A stretch of DNA of 64,000 nucleotides, taken from positions 3,344 to 67,343 of the forward strand of contig QFPJ01000015.1 of the NCBI GenBank assembly GCA_003241685.1, in the 5' to 3' direction. The translations under genes and the position numbers were made by a program. Source of the stretch: Sphingopyxis macrogoltabida. GTDB taxonomy: Bacteria > Pseudomonadota > Alphaproteobacteria > Sphingomonadales > Sphingomonadaceae. Shown in pieces: positions 26,347-36,011 of this stretch. The notes below the pieces were generated by a model. It searched no databases, was not told where the DNA came from, and was given only the letters and a program-made list of their open reading frames with translations. How positions within the stretch are numbered: the first letter of the stretch is position 1; each line of letters starts with the position of its first letter.

Positions 26347-26530
26347 CCTGCGAGATCAGGGAGCGGCGTTCCGTGCGCCGAAATGAAGGGTAACGGACAT
26401 TCTGTCAAACTAGACCGTTCAATATTAAGGGAATCTGAAAACGCGGCGGTGCCGACCGGCCCCATCGCGGGCCGTTCGCGCGCCTATCGCCCCTTGTCGC
26501 CCATCGACGGGCATTCCGCCCTGCCGGGGA

Positions 26531-27772
26531 TCAGCGGCGGGGCGGCGCCAGATAGACGGACCGGTCGATTTCCCCTTCCCACCGCGCAACCGTCGTCGCG
26601 ACGGTCAGATTGGCGCTCGCGCTGGGCACGGTGCGCGTCATGTCGAGCAGGCGGTCGAACGGCAGGACGAAGCCGACGATCAATGCGGTTTGCTCCGGCG
26701 CCACCCCGACGGCGGACAGGACGGCGGCCAGCATGAAAAGCGACGCGGACGGCACCGGAGCGGTGCCGAAAGCGGCCAGCGCCCCCGTCAGAAGGACGAT
26801 GGCGATCACGCCGGCATCGATCGGGACCCCGAATGCCTGCAGGCTGAACATGCTGAGCAGCCCGACATACATCGCCGTGCCATCCTTGCCGATGCTCGCG
26901 CCGAGCGGCAGCACGGTCGAATAGACGCTGGACGAAACGCCCAGATTCTTGCCCGCGACGGTCATCGCGACGGGCAGCGTCGCCGACGAAGAGGCGGTGG
27001 AAAACGCCACCACCAGCGCATCGATGATGCCCCGGAAAAAGGGCAGGACGGGCAGCCGCGCCAGCAGGCGCAGGATCAGGCTGTGGACGAACAGGATCTG
27101 GATCAGCGACCCCACGACCACCGCCAGCGCCAGCCACCCGATATTGACGAATACCGCGGCGCCATTCGCCGCGACGGCGTTGGCGATCAGCGCGAAAACC
27201 CCGATCGGCGTCGCTTCCATCACCAGGCCGACAATCTTCAGCAGCACCGCCGACAGCGATTGCAGCAGGCCCGCGAAGGGCTTTCCGGCATCACCCGCGA
27301 GCACGGTGCCGACGCCGACCAATATGGCCACGAAGATCAGCGCCAGCATGTCGCCTTTCGCCAGCGCCTCGACGATATTGAGCGGAATGATGCCGACGAG
27401 CTGGTCATAGAGCGGCACCGGGTCCCCCAGCGCCTTGGGAACCGCATCGCCGATCGGGACGCCGACGCCGGGCTCGATGATCATCGCGACCGCCATGCCC
27501 ACCGAAACCGCGATCGCGGTGGTCAGCGCGAACAAGCCGACCGTCCGTCCGCCCAGCGGCCCCAGCCGCTTCGGATCGGCGAGCGTGGTGATTCCGGCGG
27601 CGATCGTGACCAGCACGATCGGGGCGACAAGCATGCGGATCGCGCGGACGAACAGGTCGCCGAATACCGCGACCTTCGGCGCGGCTTCCGGCCAGATCAG
27701 CGCGAGAAGCAGCCCGGCGAGCAACCCGCCCAGCACCCGTTTCCACAGCGGGATGGCGAACCATCTACGCAT
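26531..27772 (-). CDS. DAACS-family dicarboxylate/amino acid:cation symporter (GltP/DctA type) with altered cation site
   Basis: 413 residues with the glutamate-transporter fold: the serine-rich hairpin AFSTASSSATLPVAM (about 257-270), the TM7 motif region PLGASIGKDGTAMY and the TM8 region FDRLLDMTRTVPSASANLT. The TM8 Asp377 and Arg380 that bind the substrate carboxylate and amino group in GltPh are kept. The TM7 NMDGT motif is GKDGT, and GltPh Asn401 and Asp405 correspond to Ser384 and Asn388. Sodium coupling as in GltPh is thus doubtful. By position next to the dgc genes it may carry glutamate, aspartate or a D-isomer. Confidence 0.9.
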   Translation of the reverse strand: MRRWFAIPLWKRVLGGLLAGLLLALIWPEAAPKVAVFGDLFVRAIRMLVAPIVLVTIAAGITTLADPKRLGPLGGRTVGLFALTTAIAVSVGMAVAMIIEPGVGVPIGDAVPKALGDPVPLYDQLVGIIPLNIVEALAKGDMLALIFVAILVGVGTVLAGDAGKPFAGLLQSLSAVLLKIVGLVMEATPIGVFALIANAVAANGAAVFVNIGWLALAVVVGSLIQILFVHSLILRLLARLPVLPFFRGIIDALVVAFSTASSSATLPVAMTVAGKNLGVSSSVYSTVLPLGASIGKDGTAMYVGLLSMFSLQAFGVPIDAGVIAIVLLTGALAAFGTAPVPSASLFMLAAVLSAVGVAPEQTALIVGFVLPFDRLLDMTRTVPSASANLTVATTVARWEGEIDRSVYLAPPRR

Positions 27773-27893
27773 TGCGGCGCCGTCCGGCGAAAGCGATCGG
27801 GGAAAGGGCGGACCGGCATGTCATGGGCGGCCAGCCTAGGCTTGTCGCCGTCCCTCGCTGCATATCGATTGCGCGTCGCCCCATAACCACCTG

Positions 27894-28787
27894 CTATATC
27901 CCGTCGATCACCTGCGCCACGACTTTCAGAAAATCGGTCGCGAGCGCCGTCGGCGGCCGATTGTTCAGATACATGGCGTAAAGGTCGAAGGTGACGGGCG
28001 GCGTCAACGGCCGGATCGCGAGCCCTGGCGCGAGTGCGGCCTGTGCGGTGAAGCTGTCGACCACGGTAAGCCCGACGCCGGCGCGGACCAGCGCGGTGGC
28101 GATGTAGAACGTCCGGGCCGACATCGCATGATCGAACTCCAGCCCCAGCCGGCGCTGTTCCGCGATGAACATCTGGCCGATCGGACCGCTCGCTGCGACG
28201 CTGATGAAATGATGCTCGCGCAGATTGCCGAGCGCCAGGCGCGGCGGCGCATCGGCGATGTCGGCTTCGCGGTACAGGACCACCAGTTCGCCCTCGCCCA
28301 GCCAGCGGCTGCCGATCGGCGAATTTTGCGGCACCTCCACCGCAATGGCGACATCGGTTTCGCGTTCGTGCAATTTGCGGACCAGATCGTCGTGATGCAC
28401 CGTCTGCAAATCGAAGTTCACATTCGGATGATCGCGCAGGAAGCGCGCGACCGCTTCGGGCAGCACGCCCAGCGCGAGCGACGGCAGCGCCGAAATACGC
28501 AGCATCATGCCGCTGCCCCGCCGAAGGTTGCGCGCGCCTTCGCGCAGCGCGTGCACCCGATCCTGGATTTCACTGACCTCTTCGAACAGCGCATGCGCGT
28601 CGTCGGTCGGCACCAGGCGTCCGCTGGCGCGTTCGAACAGCGGGAACCCCAGGATCGACTCCGCATGGCGCAGCGTCTTGGACACCGACGGCTGCGAAAT
28701 GTTGAGCGCGCGCGCCGCGGCGCTGACCGATCCGTTGGTATAGACGGCGTAGAATATCTCGATATGGCGCAGATTCATTCCGGCCAT
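27894..28787 (-). CDS. LysR-family transcriptional regulator
   Basis: 297 residues with one LysR head (LRHIEIFYAVYTNGSVSAAA, NISQPSVSKTLRHAES) and a standard ligand-binding domain (RISALPSLALGVLPEAVARF, VDVAIAVE-type strands). The ATG at 28787 was chosen because AAGG lies five bases upstream; an ATG at 28778 is the alternative. It is at the end of the leftward dgc/aminoacylase block, 49 bp behind the first aminoacylase gene, and upstream of the symporter gene on the same strand. It probably controls one or both of these, sensing an amino acid or its N-acyl form; that is inferred. Confidence 0.9.
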   Translation of the reverse strand: MAGMNLRHIEIFYAVYTNGSVSAAARALNISQPSVSKTLRHAESILGFPLFERASGRLVPTDDAHALFEEVSEIQDRVHALREGARNLRRGSGMMLRISALPSLALGVLPEAVARFLRDHPNVNFDLQTVHHDDLVRKLHERETDVAIAVEVPQNSPIGSRWLGEGELVVLYREADIADAPPRLALGNLREHHFISVAASGPIGQMFIAEQRRLGLEFDHAMSARTFYIATALVRAGVGLTVVDSFTAQAALAPGLAIRPLTPPVTFDLYAMYLNNRPPTALATDFLKVVAQVIDGI

Positions 28788-28836
28788 GGTGACCTTCGCC
28801 CGGCCCTGCGGCAAGTCCATTTATGGCGCACGCCGG

Positions 28837-30417
28837 CTATCGCGGTGTTCGCAGAAGAACCCGGCCATAGCGTTTGGAAGCGGGCTTTCCTTCGACCAGG
28901 GCAGCTTGTCCGTTGACGAACACATAATCCATGCCGACCGCATAAGCGTGAGGCTTTTCATAGGTTGCGACATCGCGGACGGTTGCAGGATCGAAGACGA
29001 TGACGTCGGCGAAGGCGCCGTCCCGCAACACCCCGCGATCGGGAATCGCCAGAATAGAAGCCGTCAGGCCCGTCGCGGCATGGATCGCCCTTTGCATGGT
29101 GATCACCGGCTTATCGAGAACATAATGGCGCAGCTTGCGCGCAAAGGCGCCATAGGCCCGCGGATGTTCCGACGTCTTTCCGAACGGCGGCAGGCCGCCG
29201 TCGGTCGATGTCATCGTCCACGGCTGCTGCATGAAGGCGGCGACATCCGCATCGCTCATGTTGAACGATATGGTCGGCGCGCCGCCGCGCTTCAGCATGT
29301 CGATCGCGGCATCCAGCGGATCCTTGCCCTGCAGCCGTCCGATCTCGTCGAGCCGCTTGCCCTCCAGCGCCGGCTCGGGCGGGAAGCCACGGATCATCAA
29401 GGCATGCGGTCCGCCGCGCCGTTCCAGATTGGGAATCATCTCGGCCCGGATGCGCGCGCGCATGGCGGGATCACCCAGCCGCTTCGCCAGCGCGTCGGCG
29501 CCGCCCTCCTGGGCCCAGCCGGGGACGAGCGACGCCATGAGGCTCGATCCCGAAGCGGTATAGGGATATTGATCGGCCCATATCCGGACACCCGCCGCAC
29601 GGGCTTCGTTGATCCGCGCGATCACCTCGGCGGATTTGCCCCACACCTGATGCCCCAGAACCTTGATATGGGTCACGATGCCGGGAATTTTCGCTTCGCG
29701 CGCGACGGTAATCACCTCATCGACCGCCGCGACGACGCCGACATCATAATTCCCCTCGTCGCGGATATGGCTGATGTAGATGGCATCGGGAAAGCGCGCC
29801 GCGGCCTTCGCCAGTCCCACGATCTCCGCCGTATCGGAATATTTGCCGGGAATATAGAAGGGCCCGTCCGACAGGCCGAACGCCCCGGCCTGCATCGCGG
29901 CGGTGACCAGCCCTTCCATCCTTTCCTGTTCAGCCGGCGTGGCAAGGCGCGCCACATTGCCCATCACCGCACGGCGCACGGCATTGTGGCCGATCATCGG
30001 GATCACATTGACCCCCGGGATGTTGGTCCGCAAATCCATGATCTGCGGGCCCAGTTCGGCCGGCCCGCCGCCGTCGGGATTGATCGCCAGGGTCGTGATG
30101 CCCTGATGCAGCATCGGCAGCGCCGCCGCCAGTTCGGGCGTCTGGATGTTCGGCGCGGCGTGCGAGTGCGGATCGATGAAGCCCGGCGCGACGATCTTTC
30201 CCGTGGCGTCGATCTGCATCGCCGCCGTCGCCGTGGGCGGGACGATGCCCACGGCGACGACGCGGTCGCCGGTGATGGCGACATCGGCTGCGCGGCCGGG
30301 CGTGTCGCTGCCGTCATAGACGGTGCCGCCCCGGATCAGCACGTCATAATGCTGACCCCATGCGGGCGCCGTGGTGGCGAACAGCGCGGCAAGCGATAGC
30401 CCGACCCGTTTTTTCAT
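28837..30417 (-). CDS. secreted N-acyl-D-amino-acid deacylase family amidohydrolase
   Basis: 526 residues. A signal peptide (MKKRVGLSLAALFATTAPAWG) precedes the DVLIRGGTVYDGSD entry of the amidohydrolase fold. Metal motifs are PGFIDPHSHA, the SHIRDEG strand and the HIKVLG strand; WADQYPYTASGSSL and VFDPATVRD are typical of D-aminoacylases. It should hydrolyse N-acyl-D-amino acids (or a related dipeptide) in the periplasm. It is 14 bp behind the receptor gene, so the receptor can deliver its substrate. The paralogue at 33357-34991 shares the same architecture but differs clearly in sequence. Confidence 0.88.
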   Translation of the reverse strand: MKKRVGLSLAALFATTAPAWGQHYDVLIRGGTVYDGSDTPGRAADVAITGDRVVAVGIVPPTATAAMQIDATGKIVAPGFIDPHSHAAPNIQTPELAAALPMLHQGITTLAINPDGGGPAELGPQIMDLRTNIPGVNVIPMIGHNAVRRAVMGNVARLATPAEQERMEGLVTAAMQAGAFGLSDGPFYIPGKYSDTAEIVGLAKAAARFPDAIYISHIRDEGNYDVGVVAAVDEVITVAREAKIPGIVTHIKVLGHQVWGKSAEVIARINEARAAGVRIWADQYPYTASGSSLMASLVPGWAQEGGADALAKRLGDPAMRARIRAEMIPNLERRGGPHALMIRGFPPEPALEGKRLDEIGRLQGKDPLDAAIDMLKRGGAPTISFNMSDADVAAFMQQPWTMTSTDGGLPPFGKTSEHPRAYGAFARKLRHYVLDKPVITMQRAIHAATGLTASILAIPDRGVLRDGAFADVIVFDPATVRDVATYEKPHAYAVGMDYVFVNGQAALVEGKPASKRYGRVLLRTPR

Positions 30418-30431
30418 GCCCGGCCTCCCCG

Positions 30432-33269
30432 TCAGAGCTTGAAGCGGATGCCGACGCGATAGGTCCGGCCCAGCAGGTCATAGAGCGACTGGTTGGTCGC
30501 CGGTGTGGCATAGGCGCTGCCCGCCGGTCCGGGCGCCACGACGGGCGGGTCCTTGTCGAACAGATTGTTGGCGGCCAGGAAGAACTCCAGCTCGCGTTCG
30601 CCCATCTCGATGTCGAAGGATAGGGCCGCATCGACATAGAAGGCCCCCTGGATGCGGTTGTTGTCGATCGTCCGGTTGGTGACGGTCGACGCCGGACAGC
30701 CGCTCGTGCATTCGACGAAGCTGTTGTCATAGACGCCGCTGCTGACCCCGCGCCCGGTCAGGTTGAAGGTGAACGCGTCGTTCGAATAGGTCCCCTGCAC
30801 GCGGTACAGCCATTTCGGCGTCCCGCCGGCCGAATTCTCTCCCACCCGGTCGGTCGGCGCATCGATGCCATTGTCGAAATAATTCTTGATGTAGCGCGTT
30901 GCCATCGCGCGCAGCGTCAGCGAACCGTCGCCCACACCCGTCCGGTAGGAGCTTTCGAAATCGATGCCCTTCGCGCGCTGCGACGCGAAGTTGAACGGGC
31001 TTTCGAACACCTGCAGATTGTTGCCGAACGAATTGGGGCCACGCACCACCGCGCTGCAGAACGCCTGCACGCCTTCCGCGCAGCGATCGACGATCGTCTG
31101 GGCCGCGACTGAACCGATCGCGCCCTTGATCTTGATGTCATAATAGTCGGCGGAGAAGGCGAAACCCGGCAGGAAACGCGGCTGCAACACGACGCCGACC
31201 CCCCATTGGTCGGCGCGTTCGGGGTCGAGCGAAGGATTGCCGCGCGTCGTTCCTGCAAACTGCACCGATGGATTGCTCGTTGCCGGGTTGACGGTGGGGT
31301 CGATCAGCACGTTGATGCGCGTCGAGCCTGCGGTGTAGAGTTCGCCCAGGTTCGGCGCGCGAATGTCGCGCGACCGCGTCGCCCGGAACCGGATGTCCGG
31401 AATGGGCTCGAACGTCACGCCGGCTTTCCACGTGGTGACATAGCCCGACGTCGAATAATCCGTGCCGCGCACGGCGCCGTTCAGGTCGAGCCCGTCGATG
31501 ACGGGAACCAGCAGCTCAAGATAGGCCTCGGTCACCTTGTACGACCCGAAACTGGGCAGGAAATTGCCGACGAACCAGCCCGACTGGAACGCCGCCGGAA
31601 CTTCGCCGGACACTTTCTCGCGCCGATGTTCGCCGCCGATCGCGACCGACACCGGCCCGGCGGGCAGGTCGAACGCATCGAACGACAGGTTGGCCGCCAC
31701 GACGTCCTGTTCGAACTTCTGTTCGCGGAAGGGATTTCCGAGGACATAGTCGAGGGCCGCCTGACTTGCCACATTGATCCCGAGCCGGTTGAGCGGCACG
31801 CATCCGTTGCCCGGGCTGGCCAGCGACGACCGGCAGACGATCGTGCCGGCAGGCACGCCGATCGCGTTGCCGGCCGGTGCGAAGACCGCGTCCTGCGCCA
31901 GCGCCAGCCGCGCATTGTTGGTGATGTCGCGCGCCATCTCGCGCGTGTTGCTGATGCCTTTTTGATAATAGGCATCCCACCGGGCCGTCGATCCGAACAG
32001 ATCGAACACGCCGTTGGCGCCGACGACATAGCGTTGCAGCTCGCGCTTCGTGTCATTCTTGCGGATCGGCAGGTCGGCGTTCGTCGTTCCCAGCGAAAAT
32101 TGGGTGACGCCGGCATTGGCGAGCTGGGTACGCAGCGGTTCCGGAATGAAGGCATTGTCCGACCGGATGGTGACATTGCCCTGGTTCAACTGCACCCCCA
32201 GCCAGCCGAGATTGTCCGATTTGGCATAGGAGGCCTGGACGAACAGGTTGAGCCCTTCCGATACCTCGAAGCTCAGCCGGCCGAAGGCGCTCTTGCGATT
32301 CTCTTCGGGGTCGAGCGACTGGAAGCCATTGACCTGCGTCGATGCCCAATCGCCGCCGATCGCCCAGGGATCGCGCACCGTCCCATAGTCGAACCGGCCA
32401 AGCGCACCGCCCTGACCGAAGGTGGTGCCGCGGAACGCGGTGTTGGTGACGATTCCGCCCCGCGTCGCCAGGCTGAGCCCGGCCCCGGATGCGACCAGCC
32501 GTTCGGGCTGACCGTTGCCGGCCGCATAGGCGGGGTTGTTGATCATGTACCAGCCGCGATTGTTCCAGTCGCGCGGCACGCCGTGCAGCCCTTCCTTGAC
32601 CGCGATTTCGCCGCTGAGCAAAAGATGGCCGCGGCCGCCCGCAAAGGGCGTCCCGGCAGTCAACGTCGCGCGGTAGCTCGGCGCGTCGCCATATTTGGTG
32701 ATGCCATATTCGGCCGATCCCTTGATCCCCGTATAGTCCTTGTCGAGGATGAAGTTGACGACGCCCGATACGGCGTCCGACCCATAGGCCGCCGACGCGC
32801 CGCCCGTGACGATCTCCACGCTCTTGATCAGGCCCTGGGGAAAGGTGTTGACGTCGACGAGACCGCCCAGCGTCGATCCCACCGACCGTTGCCCGTCCAG
32901 CAGGACCAGCGTCCGGGCCGTGCCCAGCGCGCGCAGGTTGAGCGCATTGACGCCCGCCGTGCCGGCGCTGATGTTCAGGTTCGTGCTGGCGGGCGTGTGG
33001 CTGCCGACGAGCGAGGGGATGTCGTTGACATAGTCGGCGATGTTCGCCGGGGCGGATTTTTCAATATCCTCCGAATTGAGCACGGTCAGCGGCGTCGGCG
33101 CGCGATAGCCGTCGCGCTGGATGCGCGTTCCCGTCACGGTGATTTCAGCGGGCGCATCGGCCGCATCGTCCGTGCTGCCGGGAACCGCATCCTGCGCCAG
33201 AGCCGGCGCGCTCCAGAGCATCGCCACCGCCAGCGCGGCGGTCGATACGATGGGCGTTGATCTCGTCAT
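30432..33269 (-). CDS. TonB-dependent receptor
   Basis: 945 residues. Signal peptide TAALAVAMLWSAPALAQ, a TonB-box-like EITVTGTRIQ segment, the plug with LVLLDGQRSVGSTLG and EIVTGGASAAYGSDAVSGVVNFILD, then a long barrel ending in GIRFKL. The plug is of the same sphingomonad type as the receptor at 14573-17476. It stands between two D-aminoacylase genes in what looks like one operon with dgcN and dgcA, so the imported ligand is probably a peptide, muropeptide fragment or N-acyl amino acid. That ligand assignment is inferred from context only. Confidence 0.93.
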   Translation of the reverse strand: MTRSTPIVSTAALAVAMLWSAPALAQDAVPGSTDDAADAPAEITVTGTRIQRDGYRAPTPLTVLNSEDIEKSAPANIADYVNDIPSLVGSHTPASTNLNISAGTAGVNALNLRALGTARTLVLLDGQRSVGSTLGGLVDVNTFPQGLIKSVEIVTGGASAAYGSDAVSGVVNFILDKDYTGIKGSAEYGITKYGDAPSYRATLTAGTPFAGGRGHLLLSGEIAVKEGLHGVPRDWNNRGWYMINNPAYAAGNGQPERLVASGAGLSLATRGGIVTNTAFRGTTFGQGGALGRFDYGTVRDPWAIGGDWASTQVNGFQSLDPEENRKSAFGRLSFEVSEGLNLFVQASYAKSDNLGWLGVQLNQGNVTIRSDNAFIPEPLRTQLANAGVTQFSLGTTNADLPIRKNDTKRELQRYVVGANGVFDLFGSTARWDAYYQKGISNTREMARDITNNARLALAQDAVFAPAGNAIGVPAGTIVCRSSLASPGNGCVPLNRLGINVASQAALDYVLGNPFREQKFEQDVVAANLSFDAFDLPAGPVSVAIGGEHRREKVSGEVPAAFQSGWFVGNFLPSFGSYKVTEAYLELLVPVIDGLDLNGAVRGTDYSTSGYVTTWKAGVTFEPIPDIRFRATRSRDIRAPNLGELYTAGSTRINVLIDPTVNPATSNPSVQFAGTTRGNPSLDPERADQWGVGVVLQPRFLPGFAFSADYYDIKIKGAIGSVAAQTIVDRCAEGVQAFCSAVVRGPNSFGNNLQVFESPFNFASQRAKGIDFESSYRTGVGDGSLTLRAMATRYIKNYFDNGIDAPTDRVGENSAGGTPKWLYRVQGTYSNDAFTFNLTGRGVSSGVYDNSFVECTSGCPASTVTNRTIDNNRIQGAFYVDAALSFDIEMGERELEFFLAANNLFDKDPPVVAPGPAGSAYATPATNQSLYDLLGRTYRVGIRFKL

Positions 33270-33356
33270 GACTTTCCCCTTTTTTGCGTATTATCTGTTT
33301 GAAGGATGCCTTCCAGACCCGCCTGTCCGACCGGCGGCCCCCTCCCCATTCCTTGA

Positions 33357-34991
33357 TTATTGGCAGCCTGTTCCGGCAGGCTTTCGGGGCAGCGGACGAC
33401 CGCCTGCACGCCCCGTCGGTTCCCCATCGTCGATCGCCAGCGATCCGTTCACGACGACGAACCGCATGCCCGTCGAAAACAGCGTCGGCTGTGCGTAATC
33501 GGCGCGCGGCGCGAAGGTCGCCGGATCGAACGCGATCACGTCGGCAAAGGCCCCGGCCTTCAGTTCGCCGCGTCCGCTCAGCCCGAACAGGCGCGCCGGC
33601 GCCGCCGTGCTCTGCCTGATGAACGTGCCAAGGTCGATGACCGCCTTGTCCTGGACATAGGTCGCATATTTGCGCGCGAAGGACGCATAATAGCGGGGAT
33701 GCCCGCGCGACGCGTCCGAACTGGTCACCACCCACGGCCGCTTCATGAACGCGGCAATATCGGCTTCGCTCTGATTGAAGGACGCGACGCCCGCCTCGCG
33801 CTGCTTCAGGATCAGGATCGCGGCATCGACGGGATCGATCGACCGCTCCTTCGCAATCTGTTCGAGCGTCTTGCCTTCGAAGCCGGCCGGGCCGGAGGTG
33901 ATCAGCAGCGATGCCGGACCACCGCGGCGGCGCAGGTTCTCGGCGATCTCGGGCCGCATCCGGGCCATCGTCGCGCTGTCATCGAGCCGCGGCAGCATCG
34001 CGGCGCGGCCGCCGTCCTGCGCCCAGCGCGGCAGCAGCGCCGCCGACAGTCCGGTGCCGGATGCGGACCAGGGATATTGGTCGGCATGAACGACCTGCCC
34101 CGCCTTCTGCGCCTCCTCGATCTGCGCGATGATCGCCGGCGCCTGTCCATGAACGTCGACGCCCAGCGCCTTGATGTGCGCGATGTGAACCGGAATGGCC
34201 GCGTCGCGCCCGACCGACAGAGCTTCCTCGACGGCGCCCTTCAACCCGATCGTATAGCTCGACTCGTCGCGGATATGGCTGTCGTAAATGCCGCCGCGCG
34301 CGGCGGCGACCTTTGCCAGCGTGACGACTTCGTCCCGTTTGGCAAAGCTTTGCGGGGCGTAGAACAGCCCGGTCGAAAGACCCAGAGCGCCTTCGCACAT
34401 CGCCTTGTCCACCAGGCCGCTCATCTGCTCCATTTCGGCCGGCGTCGGTGCCCGGTCTGCCGCTCCGATCACCTTCATGCGAACGGCGGCCAGACCGACA
34501 TAGCTCGCGAAATTGATACCGAAATCGCGCGACGTCTGCTCCAGGCCCGCGACACCTTCCCCGCCTTCGCTCGCATCGGAAATGCCGAACGTGCGCGCGA
34601 TCCCGGGATCGCCGCCGCCATCGACGCCGATGAACGCGGTCGTCACGCCCTGCGTGAGAAAGGGCAGGATCAGGCGCGTGGCCGGGTCCGTGGATGCCAG
34701 CGCCTCATTGATGTGCGCGTGCGGATCGATGAAGCCGGGCGCGACGATCAGGCCCGTGGCATCGATCGTCCTGCCCCCGGTTTCCGGTGCCTTTGGTCCG
34801 ACATAGATGATCCGGTCGCCGCGAATGGCGACATCGCCGCGAAAGGGCGCCGCATCGCCGGTATAAATGGTCCCGCCGCGGATCAGGAGGTCGGCCCCGC
34901 CCTGCGGTTCGGCCGCACCCTGCGATGCCGCCGGATGGGACGCTGCCAGAAACGCGGCCGTTGCCGTCGTGAACTTGATGTACCGGATCAT
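33357..34991 (-). CDS. secreted N-acyl-D-amino-acid deacylase family amidohydrolase (second copy)
   Basis: 544 residues. A signal peptide (TTATAAFLAASHPAAS) leads to ADLLIRGGTIYTGD, PGFIDPHAHINE, YDSHIRDESSY, HIAHIKALGVDVHG and HADQYPWSASGTGL, the D-aminoacylase pattern with all metal-ligand blocks in place. The C-terminal DVIAFDPATFAPRADY block closes the beta-sandwich. It is 31 bp downstream of dgcA and 87 bp upstream of the receptor gene, all leftward. Two different periplasmic deacylases in one operon suggest that several N-acyl-D-amino acids, or D-residue dipeptides, are used. Confidence 0.88.
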   Translation of the reverse strand: MIRYIKFTTATAAFLAASHPAASQGAAEPQGGADLLIRGGTIYTGDAAPFRGDVAIRGDRIIYVGPKAPETGGRTIDATGLIVAPGFIDPHAHINEALASTDPATRLILPFLTQGVTTAFIGVDGGGDPGIARTFGISDASEGGEGVAGLEQTSRDFGINFASYVGLAAVRMKVIGAADRAPTPAEMEQMSGLVDKAMCEGALGLSTGLFYAPQSFAKRDEVVTLAKVAAARGGIYDSHIRDESSYTIGLKGAVEEALSVGRDAAIPVHIAHIKALGVDVHGQAPAIIAQIEEAQKAGQVVHADQYPWSASGTGLSAALLPRWAQDGGRAAMLPRLDDSATMARMRPEIAENLRRRGGPASLLITSGPAGFEGKTLEQIAKERSIDPVDAAILILKQREAGVASFNQSEADIAAFMKRPWVVTSSDASRGHPRYYASFARKYATYVQDKAVIDLGTFIRQSTAAPARLFGLSGRGELKAGAFADVIAFDPATFAPRADYAQPTLFSTGMRFVVVNGSLAIDDGEPTGRAGGRPLPRKPAGTGCQ

Positions 34992-35021
34992 TGCGACACC
35001 CCTTTTGTTTTCGCCAATATG

Positions 35022-36011
35022 CTATGTTGTTCCCCAGAAGCCCGCGACGGGCGGCGTCAGCACGCCGTCGACGCCCTGCACGCCGCCCGCGCGATCGCTG
35101 GCCAGCCACAACGGCCCGTCAAGATCGACGAAGGACGACCGCGCCGCGATGATCAGCGCGGGCGCGATCGAGAGAGAGGAGGAAATCATGCTGCCGGTCA
35201 TCACGCCCAGCCCGGCGGCGGCCGCGGCATCGGCAAGCGCCAGCGCGCCGGTCAACCCGCCCGTCTTGTCGAGTTTGATGTTGATGACCTGATATTTGCC
35301 GGCGAGCGCGCCCACGTCACCGGCAACATGCGCCGATTCATCGGCCGCGATGGGGATGATCGGATCGAACCCTTCCAGCGCGTGATCCTCTTCGGTCGGC
35401 AGCGGCTGTTCGAGCAGGTCGATGCGAAGCTCGGCGAGCAGCGGCTGGAGCCGTTCGACCTCCGCGATGGTCCAGCTTTCATTGGGATCGACGATGATGC
35501 GCGGGTTCGGCGCAGCGTCGCGAACGGCCCGGATCTGCGCTTCGGGGTCGGTGCGATCGACCTTGATCTTGATCAGCGGAACCTGGGCCAGAGCCTTGGC
35601 GGAGGCGGACATCGCCGGCAGCGTGTCGAGACTGACCGTCATCGCCGTCGGTGTCGGGACCGTCGCGGGCTGGCCGAGCCGGTCGGTGACGCTGCGCCCC
35701 GTCAACCGGGTTTCCAGGTCCCACAGCGCACAGTCGACGGCATTGCGCGCCGCGCCGGCGGGCATGATGGCGAGCAGATCGTCACGCGTCGCGCCGTCGG
35801 CGATCGCATCGTGCGCTTTGGCGATTTGGGCGAGCGCACCGGCAATCGTCTCGCCATAACGGGGATAGGGCACGGCTTCCCCGCGCCCGGTGGCGCCGTC
35901 GGCAGCGATCTCGACCGTGACCACGTCGGCCACCGTCTTTACCCCGCGCGAGATCCGGAAGGGGTGAGCTAGAGGGAAAGCGTCGCTTTGCGCGACGACG
36001 GTTCGAAGCAT
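35022..36011 (-). CDS. dgcA: N-acetyl-D-glutamate racemase / dipeptide epimerase (enolase superfamily)
   Basis: 329 residues of the muconate-lactonising-enzyme group. The KxK base pair is Lys148/Lys150 (IKIK), metal ligands are Asp175, Glu201 (EQPLP) and Asp224 (ADES), and the second base side is NIKLDKTGG. This is the signature of L-Ala-D/L-Glu epimerases and of DgcA. Because the neighbouring gene encodes a DUF1611 protein, the DgcN-DgcA route (D-glutamate acetylated, then racemised as N-acetyl-glutamate) is the best reading. Dipeptide epimerisation remains possible. The ATG at 36011 is 43 bases inside the dgcN end; homology begins at residue about 10, so this start is needed. Confidence 0.87.
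   Translation of the reverse strand: MLRTVVAQSDAFPLAHPFRISRGVKTVADVVTVEIAADGATGRGEAVPYPRYGETIAGALAQIAKAHDAIADGATRDDLLAIMPAGAARNAVDCALWDLETRLTGRSVTDRLGQPATVPTPTAMTVSLDTLPAMSASAKALAQVPLIKIKVDRTDPEAQIRAVRDAAPNPRIIVDPNESWTIAEVERLQPLLAELRIDLLEQPLPTEEDHALEGFDPIIPIAADESAHVAGDVGALAGKYQVINIKLDKTGGLTGALALADAAAAAGLGVMTGSMISSSLSIAPALIIAARSSFVDLDGPLWLASDRAGGVQGVDGVLTPPVAGFWGTT

Noticed and set aside
31206..33260. A 684-codon open frame antisense to the second receptor gene
   Set aside because: Same reasoning: biased composition and no motifs, opposite a receptor with clear motifs.
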